Source: Kiritimatiellia bacterium
GTDB taxonomy: Bacteria > Verrucomicrobiota > Kiritimatiellia > CAIQIC01 > Lenti-01
Direction: 5' to 3'
Length of the DNA stretch: 42,471 nucleotides
Assembly (NCBI GenBank): GCA_028681135.1
Contig: JAQUJC010000024.1
Coordinates: 1-42,471, forward strand
The notes under the pieces were generated by a model. The model had not been told where the DNA came from and searched no databases. It was given only the letters and a program-made list of their open reading frames with translations. Each line of letters starts with the position of its first letter. Positions within the stretch are counted from its first letter, which is position 1. Positions 31,157-39,733 of this stretch are shown piece after piece. A program made the translations under genes and the position numbers.

Positions 31157-31961
31157 AGGCTCTGGATTCAGCGATGGACAACACCATCTCATCGAGCCGT
31201 TCGAAGGCCTCGCCGGCCTTCATCGGCAGGAAGACATCAACCATCCGCCTGGTATACTCCGTCGGCCCGGGATTGATCTCGATCACCACCGCGCCGTTGC
31301 GTTTGGCCAGCAACGGCACGGCTGCCGCGGGATAGACCACCCCCGACGTCCCCACCAGGATCATGCAGTCCGTCCGGCTGGCAACATCGTTGGAATCCGC
31401 CAACGCCGCGGGGGGGATGCCTTCGCCAAAGAAAACAAAATCGGGTTTAAGCAATCCGCCACAGGGGCAGCGGGGAATATCCGCCGCTGTGGTGTCGGCA
31501 GTCAAGGGCAATGCCCGTCCGCACGTCAGGCAGGTCAGACTTCGGCAATGCCCATGAAATTCCACCAGCGTGCGACTGCCCGCGGCCTCATGTAACCCAT
31601 CAATATTCTGGGTAATCAGCGACTTCAGCCGTCCCTCCTTCTCCCACCGGGCGAGAACCCGGTGCGCGGCATTGGGTGCCACAGGGGTGCGATCCTCGGT
31701 CCCCAGAAACGAGGTGAACATCTCCTTGATGACCGGCCACGAGCGCTCCGGATGCCGCATAAACACAGCCAAATCCAGAATGGACGGGTCATAGCGATTC
31801 CAGATGCCGCCCTCGCCCCGGAAGGGCGGTATGCCGCTCTCAACGGAAATGCCTGCCCCGGTAAAGGCTGTCAGATACCGCGCCGCGTGAATCTGGCGGG
31901 CCGCTTCTTTCAAACGGGATTCTATCACTGTCGCTTGATCAATTTCGTCCATCTCACTCAT
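31155..31961 (-). CDS. cobB: Sirtuin NAD-dependent protein deacylase
   Basis: A 268-residue enzyme that removes acyl groups from lysines using NAD. Motifs: TAFTGAGISVESGIPPFRG (NAD binding), TQNIDGLHEAAGS, LVEFHGH (catalytic His), a zinc finger with two cysteine pairs (CLTCG and CPCGG), KPDFVFFGEGIP, VGTSGVVYPAAAVP and VIEINPG. The ATG at 31961 follows ATAGG directly; an ATG 9 bases later fits that site better. The family is cytosolic. It is convergent with the RRM gene and divergent from the NamZ-like gene; I see no operon partner. Length and zinc site are normal. Confidence 0.93.
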   Translation of the reverse strand: MSEMDEIDQATVIESRLKEAARQIHAARYLTAFTGAGISVESGIPPFRGEGGIWNRYDPSILDLAVFMRHPERSWPVIKEMFTSFLGTEDRTPVAPNAAHRVLARWEKEGRLKSLITQNIDGLHEAAGSRTLVEFHGHCRSLTCLTCGRALPLTADTTAADIPRCPCGGLLKPDFVFFGEGIPPAALADSNDVASRTDCMILVGTSGVVYPAAAVPLLAKRNGAVVIEINPGPTEYTRRMVDVFLPMKAGEAFERLDEMVLSIAESRA

Positions 31962-32105
31962 CCTATCGTTTGGGCGCCCCGGCAATCGTCGGGCCCAATG
32001 AAAAGGTATTATGCCGGATACTGCGCCGCATGGCCAGCCTCGATCATTCGTGATCTCAATGACATATTTTTTGTTCCTCTTTTCCGCTTCTGCTAACATG
32101 CCGCC

Positions 32106-33179
32106 ATGACCACGTCCGCGCCAGTTCGCCCCGGCATTGAATCTATTCCCCGCGAATGGCTCGCCGACCAGCGTGTGGGTCTGGTGGCGCATCCGGCCAG
32201 CCGAACCGCCGATGGCCGGCATTCCGCGGCAATGCTGCGCGACAGCGGCATCGAGTTGACGGCGCTATTTGGTCCTGAACACGGATTCTTTGGGCACGGC
32301 GGGGCCGGTGAAACCCTAACCGACAGCCGTCATCCGGAGTGGGACATCCCCATATTTTCGTTGTACGGGGAGACCCGTGCCCCCACCCCCGCCATGCTGG
32401 AGATGATCGATATTGTGATCGTCGACCTGCAAGCCATCGCCTGCCGCGCCTACACCTATGGCTCTACACTGCGCTTGCTGATGGAGGCCTGTGCCACCCA
32501 CGGCAAGACGCTGATCGTAGCTGACCGGCCCGATCCCTTGATGCGGTCCGCGCCCGACGGCCCCATGCTTGAAGCGGACTGCGCCTCCTTCGTCGGCCTC
32601 ATCCCGACCCCGTTTTGTCATGGCATGACCCTCGGTGAATTGGCCCTCTTTCTACGCGAAGAGCTGGGATTCGATCGCCTCGATCTGCGCGTGGCCCCCT
32701 GCACCGGGCTGACGCGCCACCTGTCGGTCCAACAACTATTCCCGACCTGGCACGCGCCCTCCCCGGCCATTGTCGCGCTGGAAAATGCCCTGTGTTTTCC
32801 CATGACCGTGTTCTTCGAGGCGCTGCCCATGTTGGATCATGCGCGCGGCACGCCATTGGCATTCCAGTGCATCGGCTCCACCCAGGTCGATCTGACCCAA
32901 CTCGTCCTGCCACCGCTGCCGGGCGTATTGGTCGGTCCCTGTGACTACCCGGATCAAACAGGACAGCGCCTGAACGGACTTCGCTTGCAGGTCACGGACC
33001 CGGCCGCCTACCGACCGGCCGCTGCGGCCATCGCCCTCCTGAACGCCCTCGAAACGCTCCTGGGCCCTGATCTCTGGACAAGCGCCGACAGCCGCCCCGA
33101 CTTTTACACTCAGCTTTGGGGAGCCCGCACCCCCGCCCCGCCCTGGCCGACATTCACGATCCCGCAGCGCTTGTACTAA
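32106..33179 (+). CDS. NamZ-like exo-beta-N-acetylmuramidase (DUF1343)
   Basis: A 357-residue member of the DUF1343 family, whose studied members (NamZ, GH171) remove terminal MurNAc from peptidoglycan fragments. Family phrases: QRVGLVAHPAS, LFGPEHGFFG, IFSLYGETRAPTPAML, CRAYTYGSTL, VADRPDPL, PFCHGMTLGELALF, PSPAIVALENALCFPMTVFF and RGTPLAFQCIG. Two things differ from usual: there is no signal peptide, so it may act on imported muropeptides in the cytoplasm, and the common DxQD segment reads DLQAIACR. It is a little shorter than most. It is divergent from the sirtuin, with a short promoter gap. Confidence 0.82.
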   Translation: MTTSAPVRPGIESIPREWLADQRVGLVAHPASRTADGRHSAAMLRDSGIELTALFGPEHGFFGHGGAGETLTDSRHPEWDIPIFSLYGETRAPTPAMLEMIDIVIVDLQAIACRAYTYGSTLRLLMEACATHGKTLIVADRPDPLMRSAPDGPMLEADCASFVGLIPTPFCHGMTLGELALFLREELGFDRLDLRVAPCTGLTRHLSVQQLFPTWHAPSPAIVALENALCFPMTVFFEALPMLDHARGTPLAFQCIGSTQVDLTQLVLPPLPGVLVGPCDYPDQTGQRLNGLRLQVTDPAAYRPAAAAIALLNALETLLGPDLWTSADSRPDFYTQLWGARTPAPPWPTFTIPQRLY

Positions 33180-33220
33180 AAGCAGGTTAAGATATTATTG
33201 TATCGCCATGTTCTGCCCCT

Positions 33221-33307
33221 AACAGCCGCGGCTCACCCGGAGGGTTCGCCCTACCGACGGCTTGCTATTCCGGCTTTGGGTAGGGCGAGGCATCCCTGCC
33301 GAACCGG
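33221..33307. repeat. GC-rich dispersed repeat with inverted partner
   Basis: Bases 33221-33255 match the core of the tandem repeat at the window start. CGCCCTACC (33247-33255) and GGTAGGGCG (33279-33287) then form a 9-bp inverted repeat around 23 bases. A second type of repeat word (GAGGCATCCCTGCCG) follows. The rest of the 240-base gap between namZ and msrA shows nothing else. Confidence 0.85.
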
Positions 33308-33420
33308 CATATTCTGTTCTTCAGAACGGCTGCAAAATAAACGAAATCACTCTAACCGTGCTGCTGCACCATTGGCCCTGATTTTTGCAAATGGCCTAAC
33401 CCTGCGGTAGATTCCTGCCT

Positions 33421-34017
33421 ATGAAACCGCTCATGATCGCTCTGGTTTTTATCGCAGCCCTATCTGCAATGGCTCAACCTGGAGACACTATGAAATCCAC
33501 TACCACCGAAACCGCTACCTTGGCCGGAGGATGCTTCTGGTGCATCGAAGAATTCTTTCGCCAGCAACCCGGCGTGCAGCGCGTGGTCTCGGGCTATATC
33601 GGCGGCCACGTTGAAAACCCCACCTATGCCCAGGTCTGTTCAGGCCGCACCGGCCATGCCGAAGCCATCCAGGTGGAATTCGATCCGCAGGTGACCGCGT
33701 ACCGCACCCTCCTGGATGTGTTTTGGAAGGTTCACGACCCCACCCAGCTCAATCGGCAGGGCGCGGATGTCGGCACGCAGTATCGGTCCGCCATTTTTAC
33801 CCATTCCGACGAGCAGTTTGCGACCGCCACGGCCTCTCTGGAGGCAGAAAATCGCTCGGGTCGTCATGCGCGAAAAATTGTAACCGACATCACCCCGGCC
33901 CCACGCTTCTATCCGGCGGAAGACGGGCACCAGCAGTATTATCGTCGGAACCGTTCCGCCCCCTATTGCCGGGCGGTCATCCGCCCGAAGCTCAAAAAGT
34001 TTGGCTGGAAAGAATAG
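33421..34017 (+). CDS. msrA: Peptide-methionine (S)-S-oxide reductase MsrA
   Basis: A 198-residue enzyme that repairs oxidised methionine. The catalytic motif is G-C38-F-W-C41, followed by GYIGGHVENPTYAQVCSGRT, GHAEAIQVEFDP and GADVGTQYRSAIF, then DGHQQYYRRN. From 33421 it has a signal peptide (MKPLMIALVFIAALSAMAQ), giving a periplasmic enzyme. An internal ATG at 33490 has GGAG 6 bases upstream and would give a cytosolic form starting MKSTTTETATLAGG; the first start has no clear ribosome site. No MsrB is fused. The stop is followed by a C11 tract (34040-34050). Confidence 0.93.
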   Translation: MKPLMIALVFIAALSAMAQPGDTMKSTTTETATLAGGCFWCIEEFFRQQPGVQRVVSGYIGGHVENPTYAQVCSGRTGHAEAIQVEFDPQVTAYRTLLDVFWKVHDPTQLNRQGADVGTQYRSAIFTHSDEQFATATASLEAENRSGRHARKIVTDITPAPRFYPAEDGHQQYYRRNRSAPYCRAVIRPKLKKFGWKE

Positions 34018-34063
34018 GGGGGGCGGTTGCCGGGCCTATCCCCCCCCCCCGTCCCCATAAAAG

Positions 34064-34097
34064 CAAAAACCCTTGGTCGCTGGATGAGACCAAGGGT
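34064..34097 (-). terminator. Intrinsic terminator of the small basic protein gene
   Basis: On the minus strand ACCCTTGGTC, a 9-base loop, GACCAAGGGT, then TTTTTGCTTTT. It lies 25 bases past the stop at 34123. The plus strand shows the same stem without a T-run, so it may only help end msrA transcripts. Confidence 0.9.
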
Positions 34098-34122
34098 AAC
34101 AACAGATTGCTGCGCCATCAGC

Positions 34123-34278
34123 TCAGATGGGCGGCTTGATTTTAGGCAGACCGCGACCCCGGTCGCCTTCCTTCCATTTGCCTTGCGCCTTCATAAGCTC
34201 AATGCGCTCAAAACGCTTCAAAACATTACGGCGGGTAGCCACCTTGCTGGCCGACTTCAAACTGCGATGCATGGACAT
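34123..34278 (-). CDS. Small basic protein of the Chlamydia/Verrucomicrobia type
   Basis: A 51-residue, strongly basic protein (pieces: MSMHRSLKSASKVATRRNVL, KRFERIELMKAQGKW, GLPKIKPPI). It has GGAG 8 bases before the ATG and its own terminator, so it is surely a gene. It resembles a short 'small basic protein' family described in Chlamydiae and Verrucomicrobia (I recall TIGR04137) with the pattern SLKxxxxxxxxRNVLKRxERI and a GLPK end. The family is thought to associate with ribosomes or rRNA, but no function is proven. It supports a PVC origin. The promoter must lie in 34279-34552, where I see nothing else. Confidence 0.88.
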   Translation of the reverse strand: MSMHRSLKSASKVATRRNVLKRFERIELMKAQGKWKEGDRGRGLPKIKPPI

Positions 34279-34552
34279 GGGGGTTTCTCCGGTTAAATCA
34301 ATTCAAGCCTGAATGAATCAGACGCAAACTTGTACCATTTTCTGCGCCCATGTCAACCCTGCCCCTGCACTTTATACTGGATCATGTGCCACAGAGGGGC
34401 GCGGTCAGTCATGGGAATCGAGAAAAAATGACCCTCGCAGAAATTGCAGGTCCGCGCGGACGTTTACCCTGCCCCCCCAGCCTCGCCAAAAGCCTGGGGG
34501 CTGGGGCGGGTTTCGCCCCACCTCCACGGCGCTGCCCGCCTGGCGGAGGCCC

Positions 34553-35578
34553 TCACGATCCCGCGCGTTTGCGGCGCGGTTGTTTGTCTTTGGCCCCTTT
34601 GGGACGCCCGCGTTTTTTGGCCGGCGCAGCCTTGACGGGTTGGGCAACAGACGCAGTGGAACGGGCTGCTGTTTTTTTGATACCCCAGGCCTTCGTGGAG
34701 AGCTGGCTTCGCTTACGTGACTGGGCCATGACGCGGGAGGCGCGTCGCACCGCCTTTTTAACGGCGGGTTTCTTTACGACCGGTTTTGGGGTCGTTGATT
34801 TCTTGCCCCGGGGATTCTTTGCGGCCGGTGGCGCGGCGGCGGTATCAATTTCGATGCCAAAGACATCCGCGAGGTCACTCTCCCCCAAGGCACCGGCATC
34901 GGCTTGGCCGGTGCCCGCTGTGATATCCGCCTCGACGGCGTGGGAGATCAGTTGGGCTTGATCCACACTGCGCAACAAAAAGAGTAAATCGGGTCGCTGA
35001 TCGAGTCGCGCGCCGACGCCGTAGAGCACGGCGGCGACATGCTTGCACATCGTGGCCGAGTCGGGACAGGAGCAGGTCAACTGGATGTCCTGGGGTGCCG
35101 GAAACAGGCCGGTCTTCTTGCGGGTCATCACGCCCATGACGCGATCCGAGAGCGTGCCGGCTAGCAGTTCGAGCAGAGAGCCAATCTGGCCTGCACATTC
35201 CTGGCAAAGCTGGCGCCATTGGCTCGAGACGACCGGAGCAATTTTGATTTTGACGGTGTAAAGCGAACTGCCGTCAACCTTGGCGGCTACCTCCCCGGGC
35301 TTGATGTCGAGGTGCAGCACAGCGCCATGCCGGACATAGCTGCGGCCGCGCGGCAGTCGGTTCGCGTAATCCATATAGGATTCTAGATTACGGCACCAGG
35401 CCTTACCCCAAAAGGTGGATGCAATCGTACGCCCTTGCAGAATCACCGGGTTTAGCCGCGTCCCCTTCGCCTGTAGCTTCTTGAGTTTGGCCGCCGCTTT
35501 GGCCTTACGCTTGGCCACCGGCACATAGGGCGCAAACCCGTAATAGCTGCCTCGGTAGGTGTTTCTTCCCCAGCTCAT
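34553..35578 (-). CDS. SWIM zinc-finger protein with AT-hook-like tail
   Basis: A 341-residue protein. Residues ~1-110 are a conserved N-terminal region (GSYYGFAPYVPVAKRKAKAA, TFWGKAWCRNLESYMDYANR). A SWIM zinc finger follows as CSCPDSATMCKHVAAVLYGVG (CxC...CxH, read in two parts CSCPD and CKH). The C-terminal ~100 residues are Lys/Ala/Pro-rich with KKRGRPKGAKDK, an AT-hook-like GRP core, so it probably binds DNA. It starts 13 bases after the SNF2 helicase stop with AAGGGA upstream. SWIM-SNF2 pairs are widespread in bacteria; the SWIM protein is taken to be the helicase's partner, though the function is unclear. Confidence 0.9.
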   Translation of the reverse strand: MSWGRNTYRGSYYGFAPYVPVAKRKAKAAAKLKKLQAKGTRLNPVILQGRTIASTFWGKAWCRNLESYMDYANRLPRGRSYVRHGAVLHLDIKPGEVAAKVDGSSLYTVKIKIAPVVSSQWRQLCQECAGQIGSLLELLAGTLSDRVMGVMTRKKTGLFPAPQDIQLTCSCPDSATMCKHVAAVLYGVGARLDQRPDLLFLLRSVDQAQLISHAVEADITAGTGQADAGALGESDLADVFGIEIDTAAAPPAAKNPRGKKSTTPKPVVKKPAVKKAVRRASRVMAQSRKRSQLSTKAWGIKKTAARSTASVAQPVKAAPAKKRGRPKGAKDKQPRRKRAGS

Positions 35579-35591
35579 TGTTCTGTTCCCT

Positions 35592-38300
35592 TCATGACTC
35601 CACCGTTGCCGCTTTGTGAATGTCCAGCGCCACAAACTGCACCAATTCCCGATTGTCCATTTCGGTTAACCTTTTCTCGGCACCGCCGCCATCGAGAATT
35701 CCATGAGCCAATGACACCTTTTCGTCAATCATTTCGTCGATGCGCTCTTCGATCGTGCCTTCGCAAACAAACTTGTGTACCAACACGTTTTTCTTCTGTC
35801 CGATGCGGAAGGCGCGGTCGGTGGCTTGATTTTCAACGGCGGGATTCCACCAGCGGTCGAAGTGGATGACGTGGGCAGCTTCGGTCAGGTTCAGCCCGCT
35901 GCCCCCCGCCTTGTGGGTCAGCACGAAGAACGGCGGGCCGTCTTCACGCTGGAAGGCCTGCACCAGTTTCCGGCGCTCGGCGACGGGGGTGCCGCCGTGA
36001 AGGATTAGGCCGACACGCCCAAACAGACTCGCAAGAAAGGCGGCCAACGGTGCGGTGATTTCCCGGAACTGTGTAAAAACCAAGGCCTTCTCTTGGCGCT
36101 CGGCGATGTCGCCAATCAGCCCGGCCAGGCGATGGAATTTTCCGCTGGCGGCGGGGTCATAGGCACCGTCGCGCAGCCACTGCGACGGATGGTTGCAAAT
36201 CTGTTTGAAGCGCATGATGAACGCCAGTACCAGCCCGCGGCGCTGAATGCCGTCGGCGGTTTCGAGCTGGGCGGCAAGGTCGTGCACGCTTTGCTCGTAG
36301 AGTGCGGCCTGGGTCTTGGACAGCCCGCAGTAGGCCTTGACTTCGGTCTTATCGGGCAGATCGGCGATGACGCGTTTGTCGGTCTTCATGCGGCGCAGAA
36401 TGTAGGGCTGGACGAGCGCCCGGATCGAACCGATGACGGCCGGGTCGTCGGCGCGTTTGGCCAGGGCCCCAAATTCCTTGGCCGACCCCAGCAGCCCCGG
36501 ATTGAGGAAATCAAACAGCGACCACAGGTCACCCAGGCGATTTTCGATGGGCGTCCCCGTCAGTGCCAGCCGATGCCGCGCCTTGAATGCTTTGGCGGCG
36601 CGGGTCTGGCGGGTGGCGGGGTTCTTAATGGCTTGCGCTTCGTCGAGAACCACCAGTTCCCACTCGAGGGCCCGCAACGCGGTCCAGCGCGCCGCCATGC
36701 CATAGGTGGTCAGAACCAGATCGCACTCGCGCACCGCTGCCGCAGGACAAGCTTGCGCGTGCTGCCAGTCGGCGGGGGCCATTTCGGAGGGATGCAATAT
36801 CCGGTAGCGCAACCCCGGCGCAAAGCGCTCAAGTTCGGCGCGCCAATTGGCCAGCAGCGAAGCCGGCGCAAGCAAGAGCCCCGGGTGGCGCTGGCCCTTC
36901 CCTTTCGAGACGGGCTGGCGTAACAGCATGGCGATAACCTGAATGGTCTTGCCCAGCCCCATGTCGTCGGCCAAACAAGCGCCTAAGCCGAGCTCGTGCA
37001 TAAACGACAGCCACGCCACGCCTGTTTTTTGGTAGGGCCGCAGTTCGGTGCAGAGTCCGGGAATCTCGCCCCCGTGCTGGATACGCTGCGGGTCGCGCAA
37101 GGCGGCCAGGGTCTCGTCCAGCCAGGCCCCGGGAGTCAGCCCCATCCAGGCGGCGGTTTGGTCGTCGAGGGCCGGCCCCTTGCCCGAGGGAAGTCCGGAC
37201 AGAATGCGCAAGCTCTCGGCCAACGTCAGCCCGTCCGGCAACTCGGCGCGGGTCTTATCCCAAAAGGCGAGTGCTTGCTGGAGTTTCTCGGGATCGGCCT
37301 CGACCCATTGGCCGCGGATCATGGCGAAGCCTTCACTAGCCGACAGCAATTGTTCAATTTCGGCGGGGGTCAGTGGCGCACCATCAAGCATCACCACGGT
37401 GTCATAGCTCAACAGGGCATCCAGCCCTAGGCCGGATTTCTTTCGTTCGCCGATGACCACCTCAACGGTGGCTCGGGGGGGGCGATTCTTCTTCCAAAAG
37501 TCGGGGACGCGTACGCGCACGCCGCCAGCTTCCATCTGCGGAATATCGCGCAGAAAACGGATCGCTTGCGCGGGTGACCACGCCAAGGGTTGGTATAGTG
37601 CCGCGGTGTCGACGAGTTGGGCCACGACCTCGCTCTTCTCGGCTGCTGCCTGGACCGGAGACAGCAGATGGAGCAAGGCGGCGCGGTTTTTTGCCCCGGC
37701 ATAGTCACGCAGGGCCTGTCCCAAAGGACGATGCTGGACCTGGCCGTGCGCCCCGACCCCAGAGGCATACGTGGCCAGAAATGCGAACGGACGAGACTCA
37801 TCCTTCTTGTTCAGCGCAAGATGGAAGCAGACCCGCCCCACCATCCGCCAAGCCGGATGCAGCCCGCGCAGAAATTCGGCGGGACCCTTGGCGTGGGCCA
37901 CCGCCAAGGTTCGGGCATAGTCGTCGAGCATCTGCCAAAAGGTGCTCAAGACGTCGGGCGACAGATATTCAATGCCCCGCATGGAAGGTGCCCGCAAGAC
38001 CAACTCCGCTAACTCGGCCGCGGATGGCGCTTCAACGCGTTTGGTGGCGATCTCGGATTCAGGGTGGCGGCACAATGCCTCGATATAGCGATGGGCAAAC
38101 GAGCGCCAGTAGGCGGCAACCGCGGGTAGTGGGGTATCAAATTCGCGTGAGGCCAAATGCAGAAGCAGGCTGGCGGGGCCGCGGGCCAATGCCGCCTCGC
38201 TGCGCGTGGCGGCTTCCGGCACCGGCCAGATGTCATCGCCAACCCGCTCCCATAGCAGATGACCGCGCGGGCTTAAAATGATGCTGGATGGGTCAGGCAC
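35592..38300 (-). CDS. SNF2-family ATP-dependent helicase/translocase
   Basis: A 902-residue protein. The N-terminal ~420 residues are a bacterial SNF2-associated region (LAWSPAQAIRFLRDIPQMEA, VRVRVPDFWKK, ALLSYDTVVMLDGAPLTPAE). The ATPase core follows: ELRPYQKTGVAWL (Q motif), ADDMGLGKTIQ (Walker A), VLDEAQAIKN (DEAQ box), ALTGTPIENRLGDLWSLFDF, then the second lobe with VFTQFREITAPLAAFL, LTHKAGGSGLNLTEA and HFDRWWNPAVENQATDRAFR-type motif VI. The start is GTG at 38300 just after an in-frame TGA. It moves on double-stranded DNA; role (repair, regulation or defence) is not known. Followed by the SWIM gene in one operon. Confidence 0.94.
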   Translation of the reverse strand: MPDPSSIILSPRGHLLWERVGDDIWPVPEAATRSEAALARGPASLLLHLASREFDTPLPAVAAYWRSFAHRYIEALCRHPESEIATKRVEAPSAAELAELVLRAPSMRGIEYLSPDVLSTFWQMLDDYARTLAVAHAKGPAEFLRGLHPAWRMVGRVCFHLALNKKDESRPFAFLATYASGVGAHGQVQHRPLGQALRDYAGAKNRAALLHLLSPVQAAAEKSEVVAQLVDTAALYQPLAWSPAQAIRFLRDIPQMEAGGVRVRVPDFWKKNRPPRATVEVVIGERKKSGLGLDALLSYDTVVMLDGAPLTPAEIEQLLSASEGFAMIRGQWVEADPEKLQQALAFWDKTRAELPDGLTLAESLRILSGLPSGKGPALDDQTAAWMGLTPGAWLDETLAALRDPQRIQHGGEIPGLCTELRPYQKTGVAWLSFMHELGLGACLADDMGLGKTIQVIAMLLRQPVSKGKGQRHPGLLLAPASLLANWRAELERFAPGLRYRILHPSEMAPADWQHAQACPAAAVRECDLVLTTYGMAARWTALRALEWELVVLDEAQAIKNPATRQTRAAKAFKARHRLALTGTPIENRLGDLWSLFDFLNPGLLGSAKEFGALAKRADDPAVIGSIRALVQPYILRRMKTDKRVIADLPDKTEVKAYCGLSKTQAALYEQSVHDLAAQLETADGIQRRGLVLAFIMRFKQICNHPSQWLRDGAYDPAASGKFHRLAGLIGDIAERQEKALVFTQFREITAPLAAFLASLFGRVGLILHGGTPVAERRKLVQAFQREDGPPFFVLTHKAGGSGLNLTEAAHVIHFDRWWNPAVENQATDRAFRIGQKKNVLVHKFVCEGTIEERIDEMIDEKVSLAHGILDGGGAEKRLTEMDNRELVQFVALDIHKAATVES

Positions 38301-38389
38301 GGTGATGGAGTATTGAGGTTTTCACCCCCAAATCAAGAAAATGCGTACTGCCGCCGGCTGCCCCGCAGCCGCACAGCGCCAGACCGGCG

Positions 38390-39541
38390 TCACTCCGTTG
38401 GGCGGGCCGACCGCCAACTGTGGCATTCGGCATCGTAGAGTCCGATATGATCTTCGATCATTCGGGCATATGGGTAATCCCGTTCCAGGCGGGCGCGCCC
38501 CCGGGCCCCCGCCGCCCGCGCCTTTTCAGGCTGGACCAGACACTCGCGCAGGGCCCGGGTTAGTTGGCGAACACTCCTCTTTCCCACCAGCCAGCCGGTT
38601 TCCCCATCGACAACCAATTCGGGCAGCCCCCCCGCCCGGGTCGCCACGACCGGCCGTTTCCAGGCCATGGCCTCCAGAATACTCATTGGCTGGTTTTCCA
38701 CCCGAGAACATTGCACCAGCACATGGACACGTTGAAAGAAGTCCGCGCTCGGCATCCACCCGGCCCATTCCACTCGGTCGGCCACGCCCAACCGACGGGC
38801 CTGGCGCTCGAGCCGCCGCCTCAGGGGCCCCTCCCCGGCCACCAGGAGTCGCCACGACTGCGGACACTGCTCTCGCTCCCGCGCCAGCCGCGCCGCCGCC
38901 CGCAGCAGCAGGCGGTGGTTTTTCTCCGAACTCAACCGCCCGAGCATCCCAAAGGTCAACACAGCATCCGGGGCCGCCCACCTTTTCCCGGCTTCCGCCT
39001 CCGTCACGATATCGTCCGGCCGCACCCCGCTGGGAATGTGCGCGAGGTGCAACGGGCTGAAGCCGCGCCGGCGCAAGTAGCGCTCATAGAAACGGCACAG
39101 CACAATCACCCGGGAAACGCGCCGCAGAGCGCGGATATTGAGCGCCTGAAAAAGGCGCTCCTTGAGCTGCCAACGAAACAACCAGCCGTGCACGGTACTG
39201 ACCACGGGGAACCGATCCTCGCGGCCAGCCGCCCAGGCGGCATGCCAATCTGCCTTGTAACCGGTCGAATGCAGGACATCAGCCCGTTCGCGCGTCATGA
39301 CCGCGCGTATCTGCCGGACGGCCTCGCGCGACAATCGCCCCTTCACTGGAATCCGTTCGACCGGCGCCAGACGACCCAAAGCATCCGCGAGCGGACTGTG
39401 GCCATCGCCCAACCGCAGCTCCCGCAACAGCAGCACGTGTACCGTCACGCCGGCGGCGGTCAGCCCGGCCACCAGCCGGAGGGTCGCCTGTTCCGCTCCA
39501 TAGAGCGTGCGCGTATCTTGTAGCAGGAATGCGACCTTCAT
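38390..39541 (-). CDS. Glycosyltransferase family 4
   Basis: A 383-residue GT-B fold glycosyltransferase. N-terminal acceptor domain: MKVAFLLQDTRTLYGAEQAT, HSTGYKADWHAAWAAG, VVSTVHGWLFRW. C-terminal nucleotide-sugar domain: LTFGMLGRLSSEKNHRLLLR, LLVAGEGPLRRRLE, VEWAGWMPS and the EX7E-like EAMAWKRPVVATRAGGLPE. These occur in enzymes making lipopolysaccharide, capsule or teichoic-type glycans. I chose the ATG at 39541 since the fold begins there. It has no sugar-pathway neighbours, so substrate and product cannot be given. It is divergent from the carbamoyltransferase gene. Confidence 0.92.
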   Translation of the reverse strand: MKVAFLLQDTRTLYGAEQATLRLVAGLTAAGVTVHVLLLRELRLGDGHSPLADALGRLAPVERIPVKGRLSREAVRQIRAVMTRERADVLHSTGYKADWHAAWAAGREDRFPVVSTVHGWLFRWQLKERLFQALNIRALRRVSRVIVLCRFYERYLRRRGFSPLHLAHIPSGVRPDDIVTEAEAGKRWAAPDAVLTFGMLGRLSSEKNHRLLLRAAARLAREREQCPQSWRLLVAGEGPLRRRLERQARRLGVADRVEWAGWMPSADFFQRVHVLVQCSRVENQPMSILEAMAWKRPVVATRAGGLPELVVDGETGWLVGKRSVRQLTRALRECLVQPEKARAAGARGRARLERDYPYARMIEDHIGLYDAECHSWRSARPTE

Positions 39542-39733
39542 GGCGTCACAGCCTAGCGCATTCCTCCAGCCCGGGCAATCCCCACAATGATGCCCCCCCC
39601 CATACGCCAAACTGCGCCTGCCCCCCCCCACCCGCCAGAATCGACTGATATCGACCGGTATCGGCCAGAAATTCATTTTACTTCCGCCCTTTTCCCGCTA
39701 GGATGTCCACCGTTAAGTGATAAGGAAATCTGC

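Noticed and set aside
34313-34961. Plus-strand frames over the SWIM gene tail
   Set aside because: They mirror the low-complexity Lys/Ala/Pro-rich end of the SWIM protein and show no ribosome site or domain.
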